Assembly (NCBI GenBank): GCA_964372115.1
Contig: CAYJPN010000004.1
Location: forward strand, 62,001 to 126,000
DNA: 64,000 nucleotides
Source of the DNA: CG2-30-36-16 sp964372115
Lineage (GTDB): Bacteria; Bacteroidota; Ignavibacteria; Ignavibacteriales; Ignavibacteriaceae
Direction: 5' to 3'
Of the stretch, positions 25,949 to 34,734 are shown in pieces. The notes under the pieces were generated by a model. That model was not told where the DNA came from and did not search any database. It saw nothing but the letters and a program-made list of their open reading frames with translations. Each line of letters starts with the position of its first letter. Within the stretch, counting starts at the first letter, position 1. The position numbers were made by a program, and so were the translations under genes.

Positions 25949-28900
25949 ATGAAAGATAAAACAATAATAAAGTTTTTATTTGTAGTTGTCGCACTGTTTT
26001 TTGTAAGCAGTTTTACACCAGCGCAGGTGCAAAACAAAGAAAAAATAAAACAGGATGCAGCAGCCGTTAGACAATACATGCAGAACTATCTTAATAATAG
26101 TCCAAAGGGAAGTGGTCAGGCTTCGGCAGAGAAAAAGAAAAATGAATCAAACACTTCCCTCGAAAAAACTTCTGTTCATGAAAGAAGAAAATCATATTTT
26201 ATGAACGGAAATAAAATTTCTACCGACGTTTATAACTACGGCGGTATAGCGCCGGGATTTGGCTTAATAAGAGGCATAAATAATTTTGTTTGGAAAAACC
26301 TCTCGTACGTTTTTCAGTTCGGTCCTATAGTGGGTGCATCTGTTCCGAGTGCAAAAAACGGAAGTCCGCTTCACATTATTTCGGATGGTTTATTTGACTA
26401 TGCAAGTCCTCAATTACGGGAAGTAAGTCCTAATGGTGATACCTTATGGCAGTGGCAGCCTTTACCCGGTTACTCAGACCCTGACCAGGATTTAATGGCA
26501 TCCAACCCTGCCGAGGATTTGAATGGGGATGGCAAACCTGACAGTTGGCCACGAACCTGGTACAACCCAACAGCGGGCAAATATGTTTGGCCCGGTTACC
26601 TATCTCAGGACGCTACCAATGCTGATCTCGAAGTTTTCTGGTCTATGGATGATCGTGATAACAGGGAGTTTCCTTACTTCCCATTTACTTCCGATTATTC
26701 ACGTTTAGGACTTGGAATTCAGGTTGATGGACGCGCGTTTCAATGGAGCAATGCTCTTGCAGAAAACGCAATATTTTTTGTTTACACTATTACAAATACT
26801 AGCGATAAAGACCTGGATTCGGTTTTCTTCGGAATTTACGGTGACCCGGATGTAGGCGGCGGCTCTCCCGAAAATACAGATGATAATGGTTTTTTTATTC
26901 CTCCGTATTCAACAGATTCAGTAAATGTTGAAAATATTCCTCCCTATGCAAGAAGTATGGTTTATTTCTGGGATCCGGATATGACTGGTCCGCTAAGTTT
27001 ACCTCTTGGTTACCTTGGTTGTAAATTTCTCGAAAGCCCGGGTAATGCCGAAAATCTTATTGATGACGACGGTGACGGGATGTTCGATGAGCGTCAGAAC
27101 GATGGTATTGATAATGACGGCGATTGGAAAGCAGCTTTGCACGATGTTGGCATTGACGGCGTGGCGAACACTAATGATGAGGGTGAAGGCGACGGTGTTC
27201 CAACAGCCGGAAGAAAATTAGCCGACGGTTCTCTTGATCCGCTTTTCCCAGGTGAACCGAACTTTGAATTGACCGATCTCGATGAAGCTGATCAGATTGG
27301 ATTGACAAGTTTTAACTCATGGTCATGGAGTAATGATAAAATTTCAAATGACGAATCGATGTGGAATCGTTCATTACCGAGAAACTTTGGAAATATTCAG
27401 CAGAATGCCGATATCGTTTTTATTTTCGGCTCCGGTTATATTTCTCTAAAAAAAGGTGAAACAAAAAGAATTTCCATGGCTCTTTTGCTTGGTGAGGACC
27501 TTGAAGATTTGTTAACATCCGCTCAAACGGTTCAAACTATTTATAATAATAACTATCGTTTTTTCCGTCCTCCGCAAATTCCAACACTCACTGCTGTACC
27601 CGGCGATAAAAAAGTTACTCTCTATTGGGATACAAAAGCCGAAATAAGCGAAGACCCGATTACCGGGAAAGACTTTGAAGGTTATGTCGTCTATAGAAGT
27701 ACCGATCCTAATTTTAACGACATCCAAAAAATTACGGATGGCAAAGGTTCTTCATTTTTAAGTGAACCTTTAAAAGACGCAAATGGTAGAGACGCTAAAT
27801 GGGACCTTTCAATAGTTGATGAGCCGTTTACCGATTTGAACGGTGATGGCAAATGGCAAACAGGGGAACCTTATGAAGATTACAATCATGACGGCACCTG
27901 GACTGCCCAAATTGAAAGCCCGTGGAAAGGTTATCATCCGATTGCTTACCAGGAGAGAGGCATTCACTATTATCTCGGAAATAATACAGGGCTCGTCCAT
28001 AGTTTTGTTGATTCGAATAATGTGATTAATGGGCAGACATATTATTATGCCGTTGTTGCTTATGATCATGGGGATTCAATCGGAATTCCGCCGACTGAAA
28101 CAACAAAAAAGATTACAGTCGACCCAATTACAAGCCGCTATAAATTTGATTTGAATACAGCGCAGGTTATCCCCGGTCCCCGTGCCAGCGGTTATGTTGC
28201 GCCTGTCTATAGCGATTTAAATTTAATGCACGATACCGGAATAGGAACAGGTGATATTTCGATAAAAATAATTGATGATCTTGCGGTACCTGATAACGGG
28301 AACTACGAATTAATTTTTGATTCTACATATAACTATAACGGAACACCCGTGGCGGGTTTGAATTATTCGGTACTTAATTCAGACGCGGTAACTCAAACGT
28401 TTTATTTATATGATACTAATTTTACGGCTCTAAGTTATGCAAATATTTCTGATGATGATCAACTGGTGGTGAGAGATTCTGGTGCTGGACTAGTTTACAC
28501 AAAGGATGTGGATTATCGTATTAACTATGAGCGAGGTTCAATTAGAAGAACCGCAACAGGTGCAATGACTAAGAATAAGGTATACTTGATTACCTTTAGA
28601 TATTACCCTGTTAACGACAGTAAAAATTTAAGTTTCGAGGATAGTAACCCCGCTTTCGAAGGCTTAAAAGTAAAAGTAAGAAATAATCCTAAACTTGAGG
28701 TTGATTCCGCAAAAACCGGATGGTCTGAAGGAAATTCAAACCTCCGCTGGATTATAAAAGAAGGCACGATTGGCGGGGCTAAAAAATTCCCTGCTGATTA
28801 CGAGATAAAATTTTCTTCTTCTTATATAGATACCGCAATTATACAGGTTACCGGCGGTGCTAAAAAATTCCCGGTTAAGTATTCCGTTAGCGACATCACC

Positions 28901-29509
28901 ACCGGAGTACCGGTAAGAATACAAACATTCTTAAGAGATATTGCGAAAGTAGATACAGCATGGACCTTAGCAGAGGAAATTATTTTATTCAAACCTAATG
29001 CAATAGGCAATCCAAACGAGCTTACATGGGGTGTAACTTTTGCCCGACCGGAAGATACTACCATCGTAGCTATCCTTCCGACAGATGGAGATATTTTTAT
29101 CTTCAAAACAAAACGGTCTTTTAACACGAAGGATAAGTTTTCATTTAAAACTTACGGAGCTAAGTACAGCAGTGAAAATGCAAAATCCGGTCTTGATAAC
29201 GTTTATGTAGTTCCGAATCCATATATAGGTGTGAATGAAATTGAACCGACTACAAAACTGCCGGGGCAGCAGCGTGGCGAGCGCCGTATTTATTTTGAAA
29301 ATCTTCCGCCTCAATGTACTATCCGAATATTTACATTAAGCGGTGAGCATGTTCAAACATTACAGCATGATGTTACAATTCAAAACGGCAGAGAATTTTG
29401 GAATCTTTTAAATAAAGATGGTTTTAGTGTAGCCTACGGTGTTTACTTTGCGCATATTGATGCGCCGGGTGTAGGCGAAAAGCTAATTAAATTTGCTCTA
29501 ATTAAATAA
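25949..29509 (+). CDS. Large secreted protein, FN3-like domain, type IX-like C-terminus
   Basis: 1186 residues with a signal peptide (1-25). No enzyme motif is recognised. The middle part has calcium-binding acidic stretches (DDDGDGMFDERQNDG, then DNDGDW, near 375-395), an FN3-like domain beginning PTLTAVPGDKKVTLYWDT (near 547), and more beta domains; the motif GGAKKFP occurs twice about 30 residues apart. The last 100 residues (NVYVVPNPYIGVNE, FENLPPQCTIRIFTLSGEHV, ending LIKFALIK) are a variant of the type IX sorting fold. It sits between a TonB receptor and a PorV-like protein in one operon and may be the surface partner of that receptor. Confidence 0.75.
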   Translation: MKDKTIIKFLFVVVALFFVSSFTPAQVQNKEKIKQDAAAVRQYMQNYLNNSPKGSGQASAEKKKNESNTSLEKTSVHERRKSYFMNGNKISTDVYNYGGIAPGFGLIRGINNFVWKNLSYVFQFGPIVGASVPSAKNGSPLHIISDGLFDYASPQLREVSPNGDTLWQWQPLPGYSDPDQDLMASNPAEDLNGDGKPDSWPRTWYNPTAGKYVWPGYLSQDATNADLEVFWSMDDRDNREFPYFPFTSDYSRLGLGIQVDGRAFQWSNALAENAIFFVYTITNTSDKDLDSVFFGIYGDPDVGGGSPENTDDNGFFIPPYSTDSVNVENIPPYARSMVYFWDPDMTGPLSLPLGYLGCKFLESPGNAENLIDDDGDGMFDERQNDGIDNDGDWKAALHDVGIDGVANTNDEGEGDGVPTAGRKLADGSLDPLFPGEPNFELTDLDEADQIGLTSFNSWSWSNDKISNDESMWNRSLPRNFGNIQQNADIVFIFGSGYISLKKGETKRISMALLLGEDLEDLLTSAQTVQTIYNNNYRFFRPPQIPTLTAVPGDKKVTLYWDTKAEISEDPITGKDFEGYVVYRSTDPNFNDIQKITDGKGSSFLSEPLKDANGRDAKWDLSIVDEPFTDLNGDGKWQTGEPYEDYNHDGTWTAQIESPWKGYHPIAYQERGIHYYLGNNTGLVHSFVDSNNVINGQTYYYAVVAYDHGDSIGIPPTETTKKITVDPITSRYKFDLNTAQVIPGPRASGYVAPVYSDLNLMHDTGIGTGDISIKIIDDLAVPDNGNYELIFDSTYNYNGTPVAGLNYSVLNSDAVTQTFYLYDTNFTALSYANISDDDQLVVRDSGAGLVYTKDVDYRINYERGSIRRTATGAMTKNKVYLITFRYYPVNDSKNLSFEDSNPAFEGLKVKVRNNPKLEVDSAKTGWSEGNSNLRWIIKEGTIGGAKKFPADYEIKFSSSYIDTAIIQVTGGAKKFPVKYSVSDITTGVPVRIQTFLRDIAKVDTAWTLAEEIILFKPNAIGNPNELTWGVTFARPEDTTIVAILPTDGDIFIFKTKRSFNTKDKFSFKTYGAKYSSENAKSGLDNVYVVPNPYIGVNEIEPTTKLPGQQRGERRIYFENLPPQCTIRIFTLSGEHVQTLQHDVTIQNGREFWNLLNKDGFSVAYGVYFAHIDAPGVGEKLIKFALIK

Positions 29510-29570
29510 GGATGCGAGGTATAAAATGAAAACAAAAATTTTGCACTCCGTTTTTAATAAGGAGATTTCG

Positions 29571-30596
29571 ATGAAATTTTACAGAACTATAATTATAATT
29601 GTCTGCTTATCTTTTGCAGGTGTTGCTAACGCGCAGATTGGGGGCGCGCAGCTAAATAAATCGGGCACAACATCCGCCCAGTTTTTGAAGATTGGCGTTG
29701 GACCGCGCGCAATTGGTATGGGCGGCGCTTATACCGCTCTTGCCGATGATATAAACGCAATGTACTGGAACCCTGCGGGTCTTGCAAAAATGTATTCGCG
29801 CGAGGCTTACTTTAACCATGTCGATTGGATAAGCGATGTAAATCTTGACTACGCCGGTTTTGGCATGAACATAAATGAATTCGGCACTATTGGCGCTTTT
29901 GTTTCAATAATGTCGATGGGTGATATGAAAGTCCGGACACTTCAGCAGCCTGAAGGAACCGGCGAAATGTTTTCAGCCGGCGCGGTTGTAATCGGTTTGT
30001 CTTACGCGCGGCTTCTTACAGAAGAATTTGCAATTGGTTTTAACGCAAAATATATAAATGAATATATATGGAATGAAAACGCTATCGGTTTTGCTTTCGA
30101 CATCGGAACTATTTACACCATTCCATTCTTAAATCAGTTCAGGCTTGCCGCCAGCATTTCTAACTTTGGTCCTAAAATGAGACTCCAGGGCAGGGACATA
30201 CTTGTTGTTACCACCGTTGGCGCGGGGCAGGGTAATGTAATAAACACAGATTTACAGCTTGAAGAATTTGAACTTCCTCTCATCTTCCGTTTTGGTGTAG
30301 CCGTAGATGCAATTAAAGAAGCAGAGCATAGGCTTACCCTTGCAGTTGATGCTGTTCATCCGAATGACAACTCGGAAAGCATAAACACTGGTTTAGAATA
30401 TACATGGAATGAAATATTTTTTGTCCGCGGCGGTTACAAATCATTATTTGAAGAAAACGGCGAACAGGGATTAACTCTCGGCATTGGTGTAAATTATCGT
30501 TTGCTCGAATCGCTGAAAGTTAAACTTGATTACGCTTACGAAGATTTCGGAAGACTAAAAAATGTACAATACATTTCACTTGGTTTAAGGTTTTAA
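29571..30596 (+). CDS. PorV/PorQ-family outer-membrane barrel protein
   Basis: 341 residues with signal peptide (FYRTIIIIVCLSFAGVANA) and the family hallmarks SAQFLKIGVGPRAIGMGGAY, ALADDINAMYWNPAGLA near residues 35-75, and a C-terminal barrel strand ending LGLRF. PorV shuttles type IX cargo to the sortase on the cell surface; other members are general UPF0164 barrels. I chose the ATG at 29571, since AAGGAG stands 7 bases before it and the signal peptide starts there; the ATG at 29526 would add 15 residues. It is the third gene of the TonB-receptor operon and is closed by a terminator. Confidence 0.88.
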   Translation: MKFYRTIIIIVCLSFAGVANAQIGGAQLNKSGTTSAQFLKIGVGPRAIGMGGAYTALADDINAMYWNPAGLAKMYSREAYFNHVDWISDVNLDYAGFGMNINEFGTIGAFVSIMSMGDMKVRTLQQPEGTGEMFSAGAVVIGLSYARLLTEEFAIGFNAKYINEYIWNENAIGFAFDIGTIYTIPFLNQFRLAASISNFGPKMRLQGRDILVVTTVGAGQGNVINTDLQLEEFELPLIFRFGVAVDAIKEAEHRLTLAVDAVHPNDNSESINTGLEYTWNEIFFVRGGYKSLFEENGEQGLTLGIGVNYRLLESLKVKLDYAYEDFGRLKNVQYISLGLRF

Positions 30597-30618
30597 ACCA
30601 GGGACAAACAAAATTAAA

Positions 30619-30650
30619 AACCTCTTCGAATGTATTTTCGAAGGGGTTTT
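30619..30650 (+). terminator. Terminator after the PorV-like gene
   Basis: AACCTCTTCGAA pairs with TTCGAAGGGGTT (one G-T pair) around TGTATT, followed by TTTTAATTT. It ends the TonB-receptor operon. Confidence 0.9.
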
Positions 30651-30765
30651 AATTTAATTGATTTATATAGATGCCACAATTATTGCAGAATGAACACGGT
30701 AAATCATCCTTTTTTATTGCTCGGTTTATCTCTATCTTTACAAAACCCAAAAATGATGGATTAAA

Positions 30766-31818
30766 ATGTACGAATACGTAGGTGCATTACACATGCACTC
30801 TGTTTATTCCGATGGCTCGGGAGAAGTTGAAGAAATAGCTCGTTTTGCTGATGAAGTAGGTTTGGATTTTATTGCACTAACCGATCATAATACGCTGCGT
30901 GCCTTACAAGAAGGATATGAAAAATGGTACGGAAACACTCTTCTGCTCGTAGGCTGCGAAATAAACGATAAAGAAAATAAAAATCACTACCTTGCCTTTG
31001 GTATTAATGAAACGTATTCTACCCGCATGGCTGCAAAAGAGTACGTTCGAAAAATAAAAGAAGCCGGAGGAATAGGATTTCTTGCTCACCCGCATGAAAA
31101 AAGAACCCACATGAAAGAACATCCGCCATATCCGTGGACAGAATGGGAGAGCAAGGATTTTGATGGGATTGAGATATGGAACCATATGTCGGAGTGGATG
31201 GAAAATTTAACCGAAGAAAATAAATACCAGGCGTTCCTTCATCCCCTAAAAACTATTGATGCGCCGCCAACCGAGACATTAAAAATATGGGATGAGCTAA
31301 ACCAACATAGAAAAGTAACCGCTATTGGCGGCATTGACGCGCATGCCCATAAATATAATATGCTTGGATTCCTTGAAGTTGAAATATTTCCCTACAAAGT
31401 GCTGTTTAAATCTGTCAGAACCCATTTGCTTCTTCATGAAGAAATAAAAAAAGGAAATGACGAAAGCTCAATAAACCTTGCAAAAAAGACCATTTACGAA
31501 ACACTCGCTTACGGAAGGTCATTTATTGCGAATGATTATCATGGGAACTCGCAAGGTTTCAGGTTTTTTGCCGAAAAGGATGGAAAAGTGTTTCATATGG
31601 GTGACAACCTGGCAGGGGGTGGAAAAATAAAGCTACGTGTTCAGGTTCCTTTGCCCAGAAATGAAATAAAATTAATTTATAACGGAAAAGAAATAGATAA
31701 AGTTGAAGATCAATTGGAGACTGAATTTATTGTTACAAAAGCGGGAGCGTACCGGATTGAGGTTTATACTTTAGGAAAAGCGTGGATATTTTCAAATCAC
31801 ATAAAAATCGGCATGTAG
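30766..31818 (+). CDS. PHP-domain metallohydrolase
   Basis: 350 residues of the PHP/CehA-like phosphoesterase fold. Metal ligands are visible at the start, LHMHSVYSDGSGEVEE (His9, His11, Asp16), then LTDHNT (about 40-45), GCEIN, GFLAHPHEKR (about 107), and GGIDAHAHK near 190. A C-terminal beta domain follows. The natural substrate is unknown; PHP proteins hydrolyse phosphate or phosphonate esters. No signal peptide is seen, so it is cytosolic. It is a single gene with 169 bases upstream and tRNA-Arg 66 bases downstream. Confidence 0.85.
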   Translation: MYEYVGALHMHSVYSDGSGEVEEIARFADEVGLDFIALTDHNTLRALQEGYEKWYGNTLLLVGCEINDKENKNHYLAFGINETYSTRMAAKEYVRKIKEAGGIGFLAHPHEKRTHMKEHPPYPWTEWESKDFDGIEIWNHMSEWMENLTEENKYQAFLHPLKTIDAPPTETLKIWDELNQHRKVTAIGGIDAHAHKYNMLGFLEVEIFPYKVLFKSVRTHLLLHEEIKKGNDESSINLAKKTIYETLAYGRSFIANDYHGNSQGFRFFAEKDGKVFHMGDNLAGGGKIKLRVQVPLPRNEIKLIYNGKEIDKVEDQLETEFIVTKAGAYRIEVYTLGKAWIFSNHIKIGM

Positions 31819-31884
31819 ATTCTTTTTCTTTTATAAACTAATTGCATAAATTAGTACCCGAAATTGCAGATTTTTGATAACTTT

Positions 31885-31958
31885 GCGCCCATAGTTCAAT
31901 TGGATAGAACGTCGGATTCCGGTTCCGAAGGTTGGAGGTTCAAGTCCTCTTGGGCGTA
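31885..31958 (+). tRNA. tRNA-Arg (anticodon CCG)
   Basis: A 74-nt cloverleaf: acceptor GCGCCCA with TGGGCGT and discriminator A, D stem GTTC/GAAC, anticodon stem TCGGA/TCCGA around TTCCGGT (anticodon CCG, reading CGG), and T arm GGAGG-TTCAAGT-CCTCT with one G-T pair. CCA is not encoded. Confidence 0.95.
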
Positions 31959-31989
31959 CGATTTTAATTTAGAAAGGATAACCTGTTAG

Positions 31990-32676
31990 ATGCTCACTAA
32001 AAAGAAAAAACTTTCCAGGAAGGAAATAAAAGAGGATAAGCTGCTAACCTTTTCGGCAAAAGCTTATAACTTTGTAAACGATAATAAACAAAAAATAATG
32101 ATATGGACTGTAGCAATAGCTGTTGTAATTGTTGCGGTTATTTTTTACAAACAAACCAGTTCATCAAATAATGAGGCAGCGGGTTTGGCTTTATCGCGGG
32201 TTATGACTTACTACGATAATGGTCAGTATCAGCAGGCCATTGACGGTATGCCCGGCTCTAACGTAACAGGATTAAAACAAATAATTGATCAGTTCGGCAG
32301 TACGGAAAACGGCGAAATTGCGAAAATATATCTTGCCAATTCTTATTTTATGCTTGACAAACTTGATGATGCTTATAAGTATTATTCCGACTATAGCGGT
32401 AGTTTAGAAATTTACAAAGCCGCCGCTCTTGCAGGCGAGGCAGGTTATTTCGGCAATAAAAAAGAGTACCAAAAGGCTGCCGATCTTTTTCGCCAGGCTT
32501 CACGTGTTTCCGAAGAGAATGCTCTTAATCCCGAATATATGCTTAAAGCCAGTATAAACTATATTAAAGCAGGAAATAAAGAAGAAGCCAAAGCGCTTCT
32601 TGACGTTATTAAAAAAGAATATACCGCTTCCTCGGCGTTCAGAGAAGCAGATAAATATTTAGCACAGGTTAATTAA
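31990..32676 (+). CDS. TPR membrane protein
   Basis: 228 residues: a lysine-rich cytosolic N-terminus, one TM helix (about 35-53, IMIWTVAIAVVIVAVIFY), and a periplasmic domain of tetratricopeptide-like helices (ALSRVMTYYDNGQYQQAIDG, IAKIYLANSYFMLDKLDDAYKYY, EYQKAADLFRQA, and MLKASINYIKAGNKEEAKALL). This is the architecture of YfgM/AncA-type proteins that hold folding intermediates near the Sec translocon; the equivalence is inferred. It begins 31 bases after tRNA-Arg and may share its promoter. Confidence 0.82.
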   Translation: MLTKKKKLSRKEIKEDKLLTFSAKAYNFVNDNKQKIMIWTVAIAVVIVAVIFYKQTSSSNNEAAGLALSRVMTYYDNGQYQQAIDGMPGSNVTGLKQIIDQFGSTENGEIAKIYLANSYFMLDKLDDAYKYYSDYSGSLEIYKAAALAGEAGYFGNKKEYQKAADLFRQASRVSEENALNPEYMLKASINYIKAGNKEEAKALLDVIKKEYTASSAFREADKYLAQVN

Positions 32677-32797
32677 ATAATTGATGTTACTATTTTTTTA
32701 ACTTTTAAGTATAAAAAATATTTAAATCTTTCAAAAATTAAGTAACTGTTACGATATATTTTGTTAACCAACATTGTAAAACATATAGGAGTCAGTA

Positions 32798-34636
32798 ATG
32801 AAAAAAATCTTACTTGTTGCGCTGATATCAATTAGCGTAGTTTCTGTTTGGGGACAAGGTCTAACCCAGCTTGGTGTTTTTAACCGGGCTAATATGGACT
32901 TTAACATGCCCGATTCTTTGTTACCTTTCGCAAATACCTCTACAGCCCCGGCTAACATCGGAACAAGAAGTGTTTGGGTTGCGGATGACTTGGATCAAGA
33001 TGGAAAACCTGAAGTGATTGCTGTTGATTATTCCAACAGAGGTCGTGTACACGTTATGGAAATGAACGGCGATCAGCTCGAGATCGTTTGGTCATCACCA
33101 TTAAATGAACAAGGTGGCGGAAGCACACCACGATGGGTACGTACAGGCGATTTAGACGGTGATGGTCGAGGCGAAATAATTTTCCCTAATGCTTTAAATT
33201 CATCAACAGATATTCGCGTCCGCGTTTTCGAATGGGACGGAATAAATGACAATGGTTACGGCGTTGAAGCTGCCATTGATTTACCTGTTGATATTTTTGC
33301 CGCACAGGGCGTTGGTAATTTTAGGACTAACAGAGAAGTTGCCGATGTTTATGATTACGACAGTGATGGTCTTGATGAATTAACTATGTGTAATCGTGAT
33401 AACAGAGTTTATGTGCTTGGTATAAGTGGTGATATTCCCGGTTTTGGCGGATGGCAGCTTGAAGGCGGCGACCCGGCAGTTGTACCGAAACTCGGCGCAG
33501 GTTCGTTATGGCATTCTGTAGCTGCAGACATTAACGGCAATGGAACAAAAGAAATAGTAAATCATTACTGGAATTTTTATGGCTTCTATTCAATAGAACC
33601 AGCTGGTGCTGATACATATACTTACCCTGATACAGCACAATCAAATGAATATCGTGAATACTTAGCAGACGACGCAGTTGCCTATATGGGCATTCAGCCT
33701 GTTGATGTTGACGGCGACGGTAAACAAGAAATAGCCGGTATTGCTTATGGTTCAAGTTATGATATTACACTTGTTTCCATACCAACAGGCGCAAGTCCTC
33801 TTTACTCATGGGATACTACTAATTTTGGAGTAATAGGTAGTAATCTTTGGGAACTTGATGGTCGTACAGCCGGTTCTTTCTGGGGTATCGGCGCTTGCGA
33901 TCTTAATGGAAACGGTCGTCAGGAAATTTTACTCGGTGGTTCTGCAGGTTACGATGTTGTAGCGTTAGAATATAACGGCACTGGCAGTCTGCTTGATCCA
34001 GCTAATTATACTGCAAGCATTGCTCATGCAGCAAATTGGATTTACAGATCCTCCGATTTAATAATTAGAGATTCAGCCGGAGTTGTTGATACTGTTTCGG
34101 GCGTATTAAATGAAAGCCCATTTGTATCGAAGATTGCTAGTTATGCTGATCTTAATAGCAACGGTCATCCTGAGGTTGCTATTTCTTACCAAAGCACAGT
34201 CGATTCGCTAAAACGAACTTACACACACTGGCAGGATACTACTTTTGTTACTGATTCAGTAGTAACTTTCTGGAATCCTGATCAGGTGATTGTAAGAGTA
34301 TTTGAAGCAACCGCAACCGGTTTGAAAGAACTTGATTTATCAGTTGTTTCTCCCGATCAATATACACTCGAACAGAATTATCCTAATCCGTTTAACCCAA
34401 CAACTTCTATCAGATTTACATTACCGCTTGACAAAAACATTTCTCTGAAAGTTTACGACATTCTTGGTAATGAAGTTAAGACTCTTGTTGCTAACGAAAA
34501 GATGGCAAAAGGTTCTTACGAAATTACATGGAATGGTTTGAATAACGCGGGCAGCAAAGTTGCAAGCGGTCAGTATATCTACAGGTTAGAATACGGCAAC
34601 TTCTCAAAATCAATGAAAATGACTTTGCTGAAGTAA
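32798..34636 (+). CDS. Secreted FG-GAP/VCBS-repeat protein with type IX sorting domain
   Basis: 612 residues with signal peptide (1-20, cut near VWGQ). Repeats of the form VADDLDQDGKPEVIAVD, TGDLDGDGRGEIIFP, DVYDYDSDGLDELT, DINGNGTKEIV, DVDGDGKQEIAG, DLNGNGRQEILL and DLNSNGHPEVAI form a calcium-binding integrin-like propeller. The last 80 residues (EQNYPNPFNPTTSIRFTLP, VYDILGNEVKTL, ending MKMTLLK) are the type IX sorting domain, so it is exported and probably fixed to the cell surface. No catalytic motif is seen; adhesion is a reasonable guess. Separate transcription unit with its own terminator. Confidence 0.9.
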   Translation: MKKILLVALISISVVSVWGQGLTQLGVFNRANMDFNMPDSLLPFANTSTAPANIGTRSVWVADDLDQDGKPEVIAVDYSNRGRVHVMEMNGDQLEIVWSSPLNEQGGGSTPRWVRTGDLDGDGRGEIIFPNALNSSTDIRVRVFEWDGINDNGYGVEAAIDLPVDIFAAQGVGNFRTNREVADVYDYDSDGLDELTMCNRDNRVYVLGISGDIPGFGGWQLEGGDPAVVPKLGAGSLWHSVAADINGNGTKEIVNHYWNFYGFYSIEPAGADTYTYPDTAQSNEYREYLADDAVAYMGIQPVDVDGDGKQEIAGIAYGSSYDITLVSIPTGASPLYSWDTTNFGVIGSNLWELDGRTAGSFWGIGACDLNGNGRQEILLGGSAGYDVVALEYNGTGSLLDPANYTASIAHAANWIYRSSDLIIRDSAGVVDTVSGVLNESPFVSKIASYADLNSNGHPEVAISYQSTVDSLKRTYTHWQDTTFVTDSVVTFWNPDQVIVRVFEATATGLKELDLSVVSPDQYTLEQNYPNPFNPTTSIRFTLPLDKNISLKVYDILGNEVKTLVANEKMAKGSYEITWNGLNNAGSKVASGQYIYRLEYGNFSKSMKMTLLK

Positions 34637-34671
34637 TGTACAATTCGCAATGTACAATTTAATTTGAATTG

Positions 34672-34707
34672 AGAGCAGGATGTTTTTATGTCCTGCTCTT
34701 TTTTTTA
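34672..34707 (+). terminator. Terminator after the FG-GAP protein
   Basis: AGAGCAGGA pairs with TCCTGCTCT around a 10-base loop, followed by nine T. It lies 36 bases after the stop. Confidence 0.93.
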
Positions 34708-34734
34708 TTTAAATATTTAAAAAAGAATAAAGCA

